Assembly (NCBI RefSeq): GCF_905397435.1
Contig: NZ_CAJPVI010000010.1
Location: 1 to 64,000 of the forward strand
DNA length: 64,000 bases
Source of the DNA: Cupriavidus numazuensis
GTDB lineage: Bacteria; Pseudomonadota; Gammaproteobacteria; Burkholderiales; Burkholderiaceae
Reading direction: 5' to 3'
Shown here: in pieces, positions 56,465 through 64,000 of the stretch
Layout of the letters: each line of letters begins with the position of its first letter
Numbering within the stretch: position 1 is the stretch's first letter
Notes under the pieces: generated by a model
What the model saw: the letters and a program-made list of their open reading frames with translations, nothing else
Told to the model about the DNA's origin: nothing
The model's database searches: none
Translations under genes and position numbers: made by a program

Positions 56465-57352
56465 TTGAAGGCATCTTATTTGCCGCGCATTTGCGCGTCG
56501 GCCGCGCTCGTCCTGACGGCGGGCATTTCGGCCACCGCCCACGCCGACCAGTTCATCGGGTTCGCCCAGCCCGGCGCGCCGGGATCGTGGGCCATCGAGG
56601 CGTTTCCCGTCATCAACCGCAGCGCCGGCGGCAATGTCCGCGCTGGCGCCAATACCGTTCTTGCGTACTTCTCCAAGACAGGCTTCACCGGGACCACGCG
56701 CGACCAGATCGAGGTCTGGGCCGGTGCCATCCCGGGCTATGCCACGCCCGTCGGCGGCTCCGAAACGGCCGCAGGCATTGCATCGCCGAACATCGGCCTC
56801 GAGTACTACTACAACGTCGTGGAACCGAAGGGCGAGTATGGCTCGCCCGGCTACACCACGTTCTGGACGAGCCCGACATTGATGATCGAGTTCCCCAACG
56901 GGAACAAGGACGTATCGGGATTCGGCGCGGGTGGCAACCGCTATGCATACAGTTTCAGCATCGCGAACTATGTGCAGGTCGGCAAGTGGGGCATGACGTT
57001 CACGCCCGTGGGCTTGTACTACGCGGACCGTGCGCGCAATGCAACAGACATGGGCAATGGGGACTTGCGCAGGCTGCGCGGAGGCCTGAGTCTGTGGTTC
57101 GCGGACGTCGCCGCCGGCTATCAGGTATCGCCGTCGCTGTGGCTGGGCCTCCACCACATCTACAGCATCTACAGCCACAGCGCATCCGATTTCGCCGAGT
57201 CGCGCGAGGGCAAGATCGGCCCGTCGATGACCTACACGGGCCTGGCGAAGTACGGCGTCTTCATCTCGGCGAACCTGAACTTCGGCTACTACCACTCGGC
57301 CAACCTGCCGCACGCTAACTCACTGACCATGGCGCTCGTAAAGAGCTTCTGA
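56465..57352 (+). CDS. Outer-membrane transporter, phenol-degradation MetA/SphA-like
   Basis: 295 residues: signal peptide about 1-27 (ATAHADQ), then a beta-rich domain of the meta-pathway phenol-degradation/transporter family (FUF-like outer membrane channels). Strands alternate with YYYNVVEPKG, TFWTSPTLMIEFPNG and terminate in an aromatic Phe (LVKSF) typical for barrel proteins. Start is TTG 56465 after GAGAGAGA; the signal peptide begins there. Likely lets the operon substrate cross the outer membrane. Confidence 0.8.
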   Translation: MKASYLPRICASAALVLTAGISATAHADQFIGFAQPGAPGSWAIEAFPVINRSAGGNVRAGANTVLAYFSKTGFTGTTRDQIEVWAGAIPGYATPVGGSETAAGIASPNIGLEYYYNVVEPKGEYGSPGYTTFWTSPTLMIEFPNGNKDVSGFGAGGNRYAYSFSIANYVQVGKWGMTFTPVGLYYADRARNATDMGNGDLRRLRGGLSLWFADVAAGYQVSPSLWLGLHHIYSIYSHSASDFAESREGKIGPSMTYTGLAKYGVFISANLNFGYYHSANLPHANSLTMALVKSF

Positions 57353-57367
57353 CGGAGGCACCACCGC

Positions 57368-58186
57368 ATGAACACAAACCAACCTGCACAGGCCGTCGAC
57401 GTACCGGTCTCGGTGCGCTGGCTCAACCCGATCGGATCGCCGGCGTTCGACCAGCCTATCGCCGACCTGCTTGGTGGAATCAAGCAGCCCGGCACACAAG
57501 TCGAGGTGGTGTCGTTTGACATGACCCCCACACCCAGCCATCTCGAATATCGCGCGTACGAAGCGCTGATCTACGAACGCACCGTGCGCGTGGCACGCGA
57601 CTGTGCACGCAGCGGCGTCGATGCGCTGGTGGTCGGCTGCTTCTATGACCCCGCGCTCGAAGATGCTCGCGAAATCTCGGGTGACACCGTCGTGGTCGCG
57701 CCGTGCCAGGCCAGCCTGCAGGTCGTGGCGAACCTCGCTAATCGCTTCTCGGTCATCGTGGGCCGCAACAAGTGGATCGAGCAGATGACGGCGCGTGTGC
57801 GCGACTACGGCGCCCTCGACCGGCTAGCGTCGATGCGTGCGCTCGGCATGGGCGTGGACGAGTTCCAGCGCGACCACGCCGTGACACGCCGCCGCATCAT
57901 CGAGGAGGCGAAGCGTGCCGTCGAGCACGACGGCGCGGAGGCCATCATCCTCGGCTGCACGATCGAGTTCGGCTTCTTCGAAGCCGTGCAGGCCGAGGTG
58001 GGCGTACCCGTGATCGATCCGGTCGTCGCGGCTTTCAAGATGGCCGAGGCATTGGCTGGCATGAAGCGGCGCTTCGGCTGGACCCCGAGCCGGGTCGGAA
58101 GCTGCGAGCCGCCGCCCGAGGCCGAGATCGAGGCGTTCGGGCTGTTCAAGGATCCGGTGCCCATCGCCAACGTCGTGCGGGCCTGA
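57368..58186 (+). CDS. Asp/Glu/hydantoin racemase family protein
   Basis: 272 residues. The two Cys that act as acid and base in this family are in VVGCFYDPALEDA (about residue 88) and IILGCTIEFGF (about residue 199). Hydantoin racemases interconvert D- and L-5-substituted hydantoins, which suits its place 15 bases after the outer-membrane gene in a hyuAB operon. Maleate isomerase and glutamate racemase are alternatives within the superfamily. Confidence 0.85.
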   Translation: MNTNQPAQAVDVPVSVRWLNPIGSPAFDQPIADLLGGIKQPGTQVEVVSFDMTPTPSHLEYRAYEALIYERTVRVARDCARSGVDALVVGCFYDPALEDAREISGDTVVVAPCQASLQVVANLANRFSVIVGRNKWIEQMTARVRDYGALDRLASMRALGMGVDEFQRDHAVTRRRIIEEAKRAVEHDGAEAIILGCTIEFGFFEAVQAEVGVPVIDPVVAAFKMAEALAGMKRRFGWTPSRVGSCEPPPEAEIEAFGLFKDPVPIANVVRA

Positions 58187-58220
58187 CCAACATACGCGAA
58201 GAGAAAGAGGAGACATCTCC

Positions 58221-59606
58221 ATGAGCGAGCTATCGCCAAGCCTGGCGGACGCTGTGCGCAATGCGCCGTCGCACCGCACACTGCCAGCCACACACACGAC
58301 GGACTCCATTGCCGTCGGCAAGCTGTTCGAACAATTTCCGCTGACCCGCGAACACCTGAAGAGTTGCCTCGCGCTGTTCATGGTCTTTGCCATCGAGGCG
58401 TGGGAGATGATGATCATCGTCTACACGGCGCAGCTGATCGGCACGGAGTTCCAGCTCGACGCCGCGGCGCTTGGCAACCTGATCGGCGCGATCTTCGTCG
58501 GCATGCTGATCGGCTCGCTGTGGTGGGGCAAGATCTCGGACCGGATCGGCCGCAAGCGCTCGATCATCCTGAGCCTCGTGCTCTACGGGCTGATTTCCGT
58601 TGCCAGCGCCATGGCTACGAGCTACGGCATGCTCTACGCGCTGCGCCTGCTCTCGGGCGTCGCGGCAGTCGGCATGATGGTGGTGACGTTTGCCCATTTC
58701 GAAGAACTGCTGCCGGTGAAGGCGCGCGGTACCTGCACCGTGTACCTGGCATCGGGCTGGCCGATCGGGATGCTGATGGCGCTGGGCCTGTCGACGTGGC
58801 TGCTGCCGTGGGGCTGGCGCGGCATCATCGCCGTGAGTTCGCTCGCAGCGGTATGGGCGTTCGTCGTGGCGCGGTGGGTGGAGGAATCGCCGTACTGGCT
58901 GGCCGCGGTTGGCCGCGACGACGAGGCAAAAGCCGTGATCGGCAGGCTGAGCCGCGGCGCCGTGATCGTGCCGCCCTCGACGCGGCTGCACGTGGAAAAA
59001 GGCGCGCATGGCGGCACGCACCGCGAGCTGTTCTCCGGGCCGGCGCTGCGCATCACGCTGCTGCAGATCGCGGTCAACTTCACGTTCTCGTGGGGATACT
59101 GGGGCCTGCAGACCTGGCTGCCAACGCTGCTCCAGCAACGGGGCCTGAATCTGCCGCAAAGCTATGGCTTCATCGCGATCTCGGCAATCTGCATGATCCC
59201 GGGCTACATTGCCGCGTCATTCCTGACCGGCAAGTTCGGCCGCAAGCGCGTGATCGTCGGCTTCGTCGGCATGGCCGTGATCGCCGGCTACGTCTTCGCG
59301 AATGCGCAGACCATGGCAATGCTGTACGTGGGCAACTTCGCGCTGGCCTTCTTCAGCATGGGCGCCTGGGGCGTGTGGGATACGTGGATCGGCGAGCTGT
59401 ATTCCACGCGGCTGCGCACGCTGGGCTACAGCTGGGCCGTGTTTGCGCAACGGGTCGCCAATATCGCGGCGCCCAGCCTGATCGGCATGCTGCTGGTCCG
59501 CGGCTGGTCCTTCAACACGACGACGACGATGATCAACGCGTTCATGCTGGCGACGGTGCTGCTGGCACTGTTCATGCCTGAGACTGAGGGCAAGGAATTG
59601 GACTAG
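58221..59606 (+). CDS. MFS permease (sugar/aromatic-acid porter type)
   Basis: 461 residues, 12 helices, with a 50-residue cytoplasmic N-terminus. Helix 1 MVFAIEAWEMMIIVYTAQLIG replaces the AAHS DGxD motif by EAWE, as in the niacin/benzoate-like SV2-related branch. The loop WGKISDRIGRKRSI is canonical. GAGGAGA precedes the ATG. Last gene of the hyu operon and presumed inner-membrane importer of its substrate. Confidence 0.9.
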   Translation: MSELSPSLADAVRNAPSHRTLPATHTTDSIAVGKLFEQFPLTREHLKSCLALFMVFAIEAWEMMIIVYTAQLIGTEFQLDAAALGNLIGAIFVGMLIGSLWWGKISDRIGRKRSIILSLVLYGLISVASAMATSYGMLYALRLLSGVAAVGMMVVTFAHFEELLPVKARGTCTVYLASGWPIGMLMALGLSTWLLPWGWRGIIAVSSLAAVWAFVVARWVEESPYWLAAVGRDDEAKAVIGRLSRGAVIVPPSTRLHVEKGAHGGTHRELFSGPALRITLLQIAVNFTFSWGYWGLQTWLPTLLQQRGLNLPQSYGFIAISAICMIPGYIAASFLTGKFGRKRVIVGFVGMAVIAGYVFANAQTMAMLYVGNFALAFFSMGAWGVWDTWIGELYSTRLRTLGYSWAVFAQRVANIAAPSLIGMLLVRGWSFNTTTTMINAFMLATVLLALFMPETEGKELD

Positions 59607-59678
59607 CGTTGCCAGCGCAGCGACTGCGAGCAGCCAGCTGGCACGTCGCTGCCGGCAGTCATCATCCGGCCGCGCTGT

Positions 59679-60848
59679 TCAGGAAAGGGGATCGAGGCCT
59701 GCCTGCGCCAGTTCAAGGCGATTGCCGCCCAGCGACTTCGCGCGATACAGCGCCTGATCCGCCGCAGCCAAACCTTCCACCAGCGCGGGCACCTCGTCCT
59801 CGAAATGGGCCAACCCAACGCTGACTGTCGCCGGTATGCCCAGGTTGTCGGTACGGCTCGAAGTCGTCTCGGCAAAAAGCCTGGCAACGGTCTCGCCCAG
59901 CGACTGGGCGCGCATGGCGTCATGGCCAGACAGCAGCGCCGCAAATTCTTCACCGCCGATGCGGGCGAGGATCGCGTCGGGGCCGACCACGCTGCGGGCG
60001 GTGTCGGCGAACGACTTCAGCACCTTGTCGCCGGTCTGGTGGCCGTACAGGTCGTTGATGGCCTTGAAATGGTCGAGGTCGAACGCGAGCACGGAAACCG
60101 GGCCGCTTGCGCCACCGTTGAGGATGCGGGTGCCCTGTTCGAAGAACCACCGGCGGTTGCCGAGACGGGTCAGGTAGTCGGTCTGCGATTCGAGCAGGAG
60201 CTGGCCGTGGGTCTCCTCGCGGACCAGCCTGATCAGGGCCATCGGCAGGAGCACCGAGTACAGCACGCCCTCGTAGAGCGTGACATTGCTCGCGATCGCG
60301 TTGATGGACGGCCCGTACGCGGCCACAAGCCAGGGCAGGACGAACGCCCGGCCCGTGTAAAGCACGGCGTGCACACCGGTCACCGCCACAACGATATACC
60401 GCGAATGCAGCGGCTTCATCGCCTCACAGCGCAGCATTTCCCACGCCGTCGCGGCGCTTACCAGCGCGAGCGGAAATGCGCTGATGTAGCACCAGATGAC
60501 GTCATGCCAACGCGCACCCGCGACAATCCACACGAGTGCCATGGCGACCAGCAGGCCGAATGAGGCGGCACGGTAGCGCCGGCCGCGCAATGAGGCGACG
60601 CCACCGAGGACAAGCAGGTAGCCGCTGAGCATGATGAGATTGGCGACGGCGGAACCGAGCACCTCGGGCAGGCTGCGGCGAACCAGCACCACCGCGCAAC
60701 CGACGGCGAGCGTTGTGAACCCCGTTGCAAGGATCCGCAACGACTGGCTGCGCCCGGGATTGGCCCTACGCTCCCAGAACATCATTGCGGCACTCGCGAG
60801 GAGTGTTCCGATGGCCAGAAAGTAAAGGGTGAGAAGGTCGACGTGCAT
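59679..60848 (-). CDS. Membrane-bound diguanylate cyclase
   Basis: 389 residues. Six to seven membrane helices fill the first 190 residues, followed by a GGDEF domain (TDYLTRLGNRRWFFEQG .. FDLDHFKAINDLYGH .. ARIGGEEFAALL). The active-site GGEEF is intact, so it should make cyclic di-GMP. I see no RxxD inhibitory site directly upstream of GGEEF. Start at 60848 gives a membrane-inserted N-terminus; no strong ribosome site. Convergent with the hyu MFS gene. Confidence 0.92.
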   Translation of the reverse strand: MHVDLLTLYFLAIGTLLASAAMMFWERRANPGRSQSLRILATGFTTLAVGCAVVLVRRSLPEVLGSAVANLIMLSGYLLVLGGVASLRGRRYRAASFGLLVAMALVWIVAGARWHDVIWCYISAFPLALVSAATAWEMLRCEAMKPLHSRYIVVAVTGVHAVLYTGRAFVLPWLVAAYGPSINAIASNVTLYEGVLYSVLLPMALIRLVREETHGQLLLESQTDYLTRLGNRRWFFEQGTRILNGGASGPVSVLAFDLDHFKAINDLYGHQTGDKVLKSFADTARSVVGPDAILARIGGEEFAALLSGHDAMRAQSLGETVARLFAETTSSRTDNLGIPATVSVGLAHFEDEVPALVEGLAAADQALYRAKSLGGNRLELAQAGLDPLS

Positions 60849-61048
60849 CCCAAATGTAAAGACATTGCACCGGCAGATCGGCGGCGGCGGGGGAGATTTT
60901 ACGTGGGAAGTATGGCAGGTAGCCTGGAGGGGGCTTCTGGTCGGAGCTGGGGTGGGCGGAAAAACCAAAAAAATCTCCCCCCGATGTCACATTCAAGGGG
61001 CCCTGGCTCGTCATGTCGTCGTAACCCTGACAAAACGGAGATACCACC
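60849..61048. other. Divergent gap between cyclase and CMD/sigma genes
   Basis: 200 bases that hold the promoters of both transcripts. It includes a purine-rich and A-rich stretch (60955-60974) and the ECF41-type promoter described separately. Nothing else assignable. Confidence 0.4.
60985..61012 (+). promoter_or_regulatory. ECF41-type sigma promoter
   Basis: TGTCACA at 60985-60991 and CGTC at 61009-61012 are 17 bases apart, matching the form of ECF41 target promoters (TGTCACA -35, CGTC -10). It sits 36 bases upstream of the CMD start codon and so would drive CMD and the sigma factor gene, giving autoregulation. Confidence 0.75.
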
Positions 61049-61519
61049 ATGACCGCCAGTTTCGACCCGTTCACCGCCGCCCCCGCCCAGATGAAGTCCT
61101 GGATGGGCACATCGCTCGCCGTGGCGGGGAGCCTGGAACCAGGCCTCGTGTCGCTCATTGAAGTCCGCGCGTCCCTGATAAACGGGTGCGCGAACTGCAT
61201 TAACATGCACACTGTCGACGCCCGCGCGAAAGGCGAGACCGAGCAGCGCCTCTACCTGCTCTCCGCGTGGCGCGAAGCGCCGTGCTATACCGAGCGCGAA
61301 CGCGCGGCACTCGGCTGGACCGATGCGCTGACGCGGCTGTCGGAAGGCCACGCGCTCGACAGCGCCCGAGCCGCACTCGATGAACATTTCTCGAAGGAGG
61401 AGCAGGTGAAGCTGACACTCATGATCAACGTCATCAACGGGTGGAACCGCCTCGCGGTCGGCTTCCGCATGTGGGTCGATCCGGCAGCGGCCAAATCGGC
61501 CGCCAGGGCAGTCGCCTGA
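61049..61519 (+). CDS. Carboxymuconolactone decarboxylase (AhpD-like) family protein
   Basis: 156 residues, all-helical CMD fold. The redox/proton-relay motif CANCINMHT (C47, C50, H54) is the AhpD type. Such proteins act as alkylhydroperoxidases or related antioxidant enzymes, and a CMD gene is the commonest neighbour of ECF41 sigma factors. GGAG lies 8 bases before the ATG. Its TGA overlaps the sigma ATG (TGATG), so the two are coupled. Confidence 0.9.
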   Translation: MTASFDPFTAAPAQMKSWMGTSLAVAGSLEPGLVSLIEVRASLINGCANCINMHTVDARAKGETEQRLYLLSAWREAPCYTERERAALGWTDALTRLSEGHALDSARAALDEHFSKEEQVKLTLMINVINGWNRLAVGFRMWVDPAAAKSAARAVA

Positions 61520-62376
61520 TGACTGACGCCAATCTGGCGGATGCCGCGGCAAGCTTCGAGCCGCTGCGGCGCACGCTGATCCGGGTGGGATACCGCATGC
61601 TCGGTTCGGTCGCCGATGCCGAGGATATCGTGCAGGACGCGTTCATCCGCTGGGTGAACGCCGAGCGCGCCGAGGTGCGCGTGCCCGAAGCGTTCCTGCG
61701 CCGCATGGTCATGCGGATGTGCCTGGACCAGCTCAAGTCCGCGCGCCACCAGCGCGAAACCTACATCGGGCCGTGGCTGCCCGAGCCAGTCGTCGAGGAA
61801 GACGAGCAGGAGGACGTCACGCTGCCGCTGATGCTTGCGCTCGAACGGCTGTCGCCGCTCGAACGCGCGGCGTTCCTGCTGCACGACGTGTTTGGCCTGG
61901 AATTCGACGAAATCGCGGCGACGATCCAGCGCGAGCCGGCCGCGTGCCGGCAGTTAGCGGCGCGCGCGCGTACCCATGTACGCGAATCGCGCCCGCGCTT
62001 CCAGGTCGAGAAGCAGCGCGGCATCGAACTCGCGAAGGCGTTCTTCGATGCCTCGCGCAGCGGCGACATGAGTGCGCTCGGCGCCATGCTGGCCGCGGAC
62101 GTGAGCCTGCATGCCGACGGCGGCGGCAAACGATCGGCGGTCGGAGCGCCGGTCTTTGGCTTCGACGACGTGATGAGACTGCACGCGAACCTGTCGGCGT
62201 ACTTCCAGAAGAACGGTTCGACACTCGTGCGAGCGGGCTTTATCAACGGGCTGCCCGGCATCGTCACGCTCGAGGCCGATGGCGAGCTGCAGACGACCGC
62301 GCTCGACATCGAGGATGGCAAGATCACGGCCATCTATGTCGTGCGCAATCCGGACAAGCTGCGGCATCTGCATTAG
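61519..62376 (+). CDS. ECF41-family RNA polymerase sigma factor (SigJ-like)
   Basis: 285 residues. Sigma region 2 (LIRVGYRMLGSVADAEDIVQDAFIRW) and region 4 (LSPLERAAFLLHDVFGLEFDEIAATI) are followed by a SnoaL-like C-terminal domain. The three ECF41 signatures are all present: WLPEP at 86-90, DGGGK at 200-204 and NPDKL near the end. In this group the C-terminal domain replaces an anti-sigma factor. Coupled to the CMD gene upstream. Confidence 0.95.
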   Translation: MTDANLADAAASFEPLRRTLIRVGYRMLGSVADAEDIVQDAFIRWVNAERAEVRVPEAFLRRMVMRMCLDQLKSARHQRETYIGPWLPEPVVEEDEQEDVTLPLMLALERLSPLERAAFLLHDVFGLEFDEIAATIQREPAACRQLAARARTHVRESRPRFQVEKQRGIELAKAFFDASRSGDMSALGAMLAADVSLHADGGGKRSAVGAPVFGFDDVMRLHANLSAYFQKNGSTLVRAGFINGLPGIVTLEADGELQTTALDIEDGKITAIYVVRNPDKLRHLH

Positions 62377-62414
62377 CGTGCGCCAACTGGCGGTGTGCGC
62401 ACGCCGCCACCAGT

Positions 62415-63446
62415 TCAGGACGCGGGTTGTGCCTGCGGAAACTTCCAGCGGCCGTCGAGGATCTCCGCATGCGGCAAGTAGAAGCGCACCATGTAGTTCC
62501 ATCCCGGCATCGTGGGCAGGCAGTTCGGGGTATCCGGTGCGCAATTGCCAAAGCGGATTGACACCGTGCCGTCCGGCGCTGCATTCGCGGTCAGGTTGTT
62601 GATGGTGTACGCCTGCTGCGTATTGGGCTCGAAGTACCCTGCCGCGTTGTAAACGCTGATTGACCAGAAACCGTCCACCGGTACGCGGGGGACGTCCAGG
62701 CGATAACCGGTCTTGCCGTCGTTGCGCTCGGGACTGACGATCAGGTAGAACGCGTCGCGTTCGGGTATGCCGCCCCAGGCAATCGCGCTGCCCACCAGAT
62801 GGCGCACGGGATTCACCTTGCCGGGCGCGCCGAACATGCCGCGAGAATCGGGTACGGTGGTGCCGAGCGTCACCAGCGCATGCCGAAGGGCATCCTGGCT
62901 GGCCATGTTCCATGCGGGGACCTCGAAGCGGCCGGGGCCACCGGGCTGGCTGACGGCAATGGCGTCCTGCATCGCGCGCGCAAGCCGTACATCGTCGGCG
63001 CTGCGGGGATCCACCATCGTGCGCACACCAACCAGCGCATAGCGCGTGCCGACACTTTCTTTCGTCAGCACGTAGCGCCCGGCAGTGTAGTGCACTGCCG
63101 CAACGTAGTGATCCTCGTTGAATACCGACATGGACATGTAGCGGTGCCCCGCATCGGGCATCGACACCGTGACAGGTCCGGCATCCAGATCGAATACCGC
63201 GCTGGAGTAAAGCGTGTCACGATTCCCGCGCACCACGGTCTGCGCCTCGACCGGCATCACGGTTCGCGCGTGCATAAAGCGGCCGAGGGCGCCGCGCTTC
63301 ACCACGCGATCGAAGTAGCGGTCCGATTCGGCACGCGCGAAGTTGTCGACCGTGACCGCCACTGGCGTGGCGGACTGTGCGTGGGCCGTCAATGCGGCCG
63401 CACCGATCAGCGTGGAAGCGACCACGCCGCGGAATCGTTGTTTCAT
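62415..63446 (-). CDS. Exported DUF1254/DUF1214 protein
   Basis: 343 residues: signal peptide about 1-23 (LTAHAQS), then DUF1254 (VTVDNFARAESDRYFD..; RDTLYSSAVFDLDAGPV) and C-terminal DUF1214 (DGFWSISVYNAAGYFEPN; MPGWNYMVRFYLPHAEILDGRW). This pair of beta-rich domains is common in secreted or periplasmic proteins of unknown function. AAGGGAG lies 6 bases before the ATG. A related gene follows 61 bases upstream on the same strand, so the two are probably cotranscribed. Confidence 0.88.
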   Translation of the reverse strand: MKQRFRGVVASTLIGAAALTAHAQSATPVAVTVDNFARAESDRYFDRVVKRGALGRFMHARTVMPVEAQTVVRGNRDTLYSSAVFDLDAGPVTVSMPDAGHRYMSMSVFNEDHYVAAVHYTAGRYVLTKESVGTRYALVGVRTMVDPRSADDVRLARAMQDAIAVSQPGGPGRFEVPAWNMASQDALRHALVTLGTTVPDSRGMFGAPGKVNPVRHLVGSAIAWGGIPERDAFYLIVSPERNDGKTGYRLDVPRVPVDGFWSISVYNAAGYFEPNTQQAYTINNLTANAAPDGTVSIRFGNCAPDTPNCLPTMPGWNYMVRFYLPHAEILDGRWKFPQAQPAS

Positions 63447-63507
63447 CTGCTCTCCCTTCCAAGGGTTCGTCCGATGCGCCGCAAGCGCCCTTCTTCCGCT
63501 GCCCTGG

Positions 63508-64000
63508 CTAGTCAATCCGGACAAGCGCCGGCGGATAGGCATTGCCGTTCGCGACCTCGGCATCCGGGCCGTAGTACCGGAACGTCAGGTTGTAGCGGCT
63601 CCCGGCGGGAGTCGGCAGCCAGTTCGATCGCGGCGTACCCGACGGCAGCGTGGGGGCGTAGACGATCGTCAGCGAACCGTCCGCGTTGTACTTCAGCGGC
63701 GACTCTTTGTTCAGCAGGAAGCGGCTGATCGGATTCGGAATGACCTTGAAGTCTTGCGCATCGACCGCTATGACCGACCAGAAGTACCTTGCATGCTTTG
63801 ACGGAAGGGCCGCGGCCGGGAACGTCTGAGAGAAAGCCTGGCCGCCGTCGAGTCCACGGTTGCCGAAGTAGGTCACCTCGGCGCTATTGTTCGCCCAGAT
63901 GCCGACTAGATTTGCAACCGTACGCGTCTTGTAGTCGCTGCCGTAGTTGCCGACCATCGACGGCCGAACCCAGTCGTTGCGGATCGTCCCGAGGTTCCTC
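63508..64000 (-). CDS. DUF1254/DUF1214 protein, 3' part (cut by window edge)
   Basis: The C-terminal 163 residues of a second DUF1254/DUF1214 protein; the reading frame runs off the right end. The visible part reads RNLGTIRNDWVRPSMVGNYG, RYFWSVIAVDAQDF, SPLKYNADGSLTIVYAP and NLTFRYYGPD, matching the DUF1214 half. It is a paralogue of the downstream gene at 62415-63446, not a duplicate, since sequence identity is low. The internal Met at 63957 is not the true start. Confidence 0.85.
   Translation of the reverse strand, partial: RNLGTIRNDWVRPSMVGNYGSDYKTRTVANLVGIWANNSAEVTYFGNRGLDGGQAFSQTFPAAALPSKHARYFWSVIAVDAQDFKVIPNPISRFLLNKESPLKYNADGSLTIVYAPTLPSGTPRSNWLPTPAGSRYNLTFRYYGPDAEVANGNAYPPALVRID

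Overview
The window is GC-rich (roughly two thirds G+C by eye). It is packed with LysR regulators, tripartite-tricarboxylate (Bug/TctC-type) solute receptors, MFS aromatic-acid permeases, a Burkholderiales-type porin and small catabolic operons. This composition is typical of a beta-proteobacterium of the Burkholderiales, most like Cupriavidus or Ralstonia. That assignment is inferred from gene content; no rRNA or other marker is present. I saw no tRNA, rRNA, phage, insertion sequence or CRISPR array.

Layout, left to right. 1-177: an intergenic repeat element. 178-4864: a leftward operon (SnoaL-like protein, Tat-exported amidohydrolase, Bug receptor, deaminase-type amidohydrolase, exported RidA) with a divergent LysR gene at 5163. 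6271-12787: a leftward seven-gene operon for meta-cleavage of 3-hydroxyanthranilate (nbaE-H-G-F-C-D plus an MFS permease), with a divergent LysR gene at 12957 and a dyad between them. 13912-17566: a small exported protein, an MHS permease, a LysR regulator and a YbaK-type editing protein. 17619-20135: ethanolamine ammonia-lyase eutBC with a small CsgH-like gene. 20136-21601: a gene-poor, decayed stretch with a LysR fragment and two copies of the repeat element. 21602-25493: a nucleoside deaminase, a LysR regulator and a Tat-lipoprotein PhoD phosphatase. 25548-29831: a leftward alpha/beta hydrolase, porin and Bug receptor operon with a divergent LysR gene.

30538-39303 is a rightward cluster under a divergent TetR gene: alpha/beta hydrolase, VOC dioxygenase-like protein, an unknown 90-residue protein, aryl-AMP/CoA ligase, maleate isomerase-like protein, a salicylyl-CoA 5-hydroxylase-like flavoprotein, an MFS permease and an exported metallo-beta-lactamase-fold protein. 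It looks like a CoA-dependent aromatic-acid pathway ending in maleate to fumarate. 39446-42946 holds an MHS permease, an amidohydrolase and a LysR gene. 43459-45943 holds a cupin protein, a DUF6130-like protein and an exported hydrolase with an Asp nucleophile.

46129-59606 is the most distinctive part. It has a LuxR-type regulator, a protein made of two tandem avidin/streptavidin-like domains, a 893-residue MalT-type (LAL) regulator, and a six-gene operon for a cyclic ureide or lactam (hydantoinase/oxoprolinase A and B, M24 peptidase, outer-membrane transporter, hydantoin racemase, MFS permease). The same palindrome, CTACCCG-N2-CGGGTAG, lies upstream of both the MalT-type regulator (in the region it shares with the avidin-like gene) and the hydantoinase operon, suggesting a single regulon. 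59679-64000 closes with a GGDEF cyclase, a carboxymuconolactone-decarboxylase/ECF41 sigma pair behind an ECF41-type promoter, and two neighbouring DUF1254/DUF1214 proteins, the second cut by the window edge.
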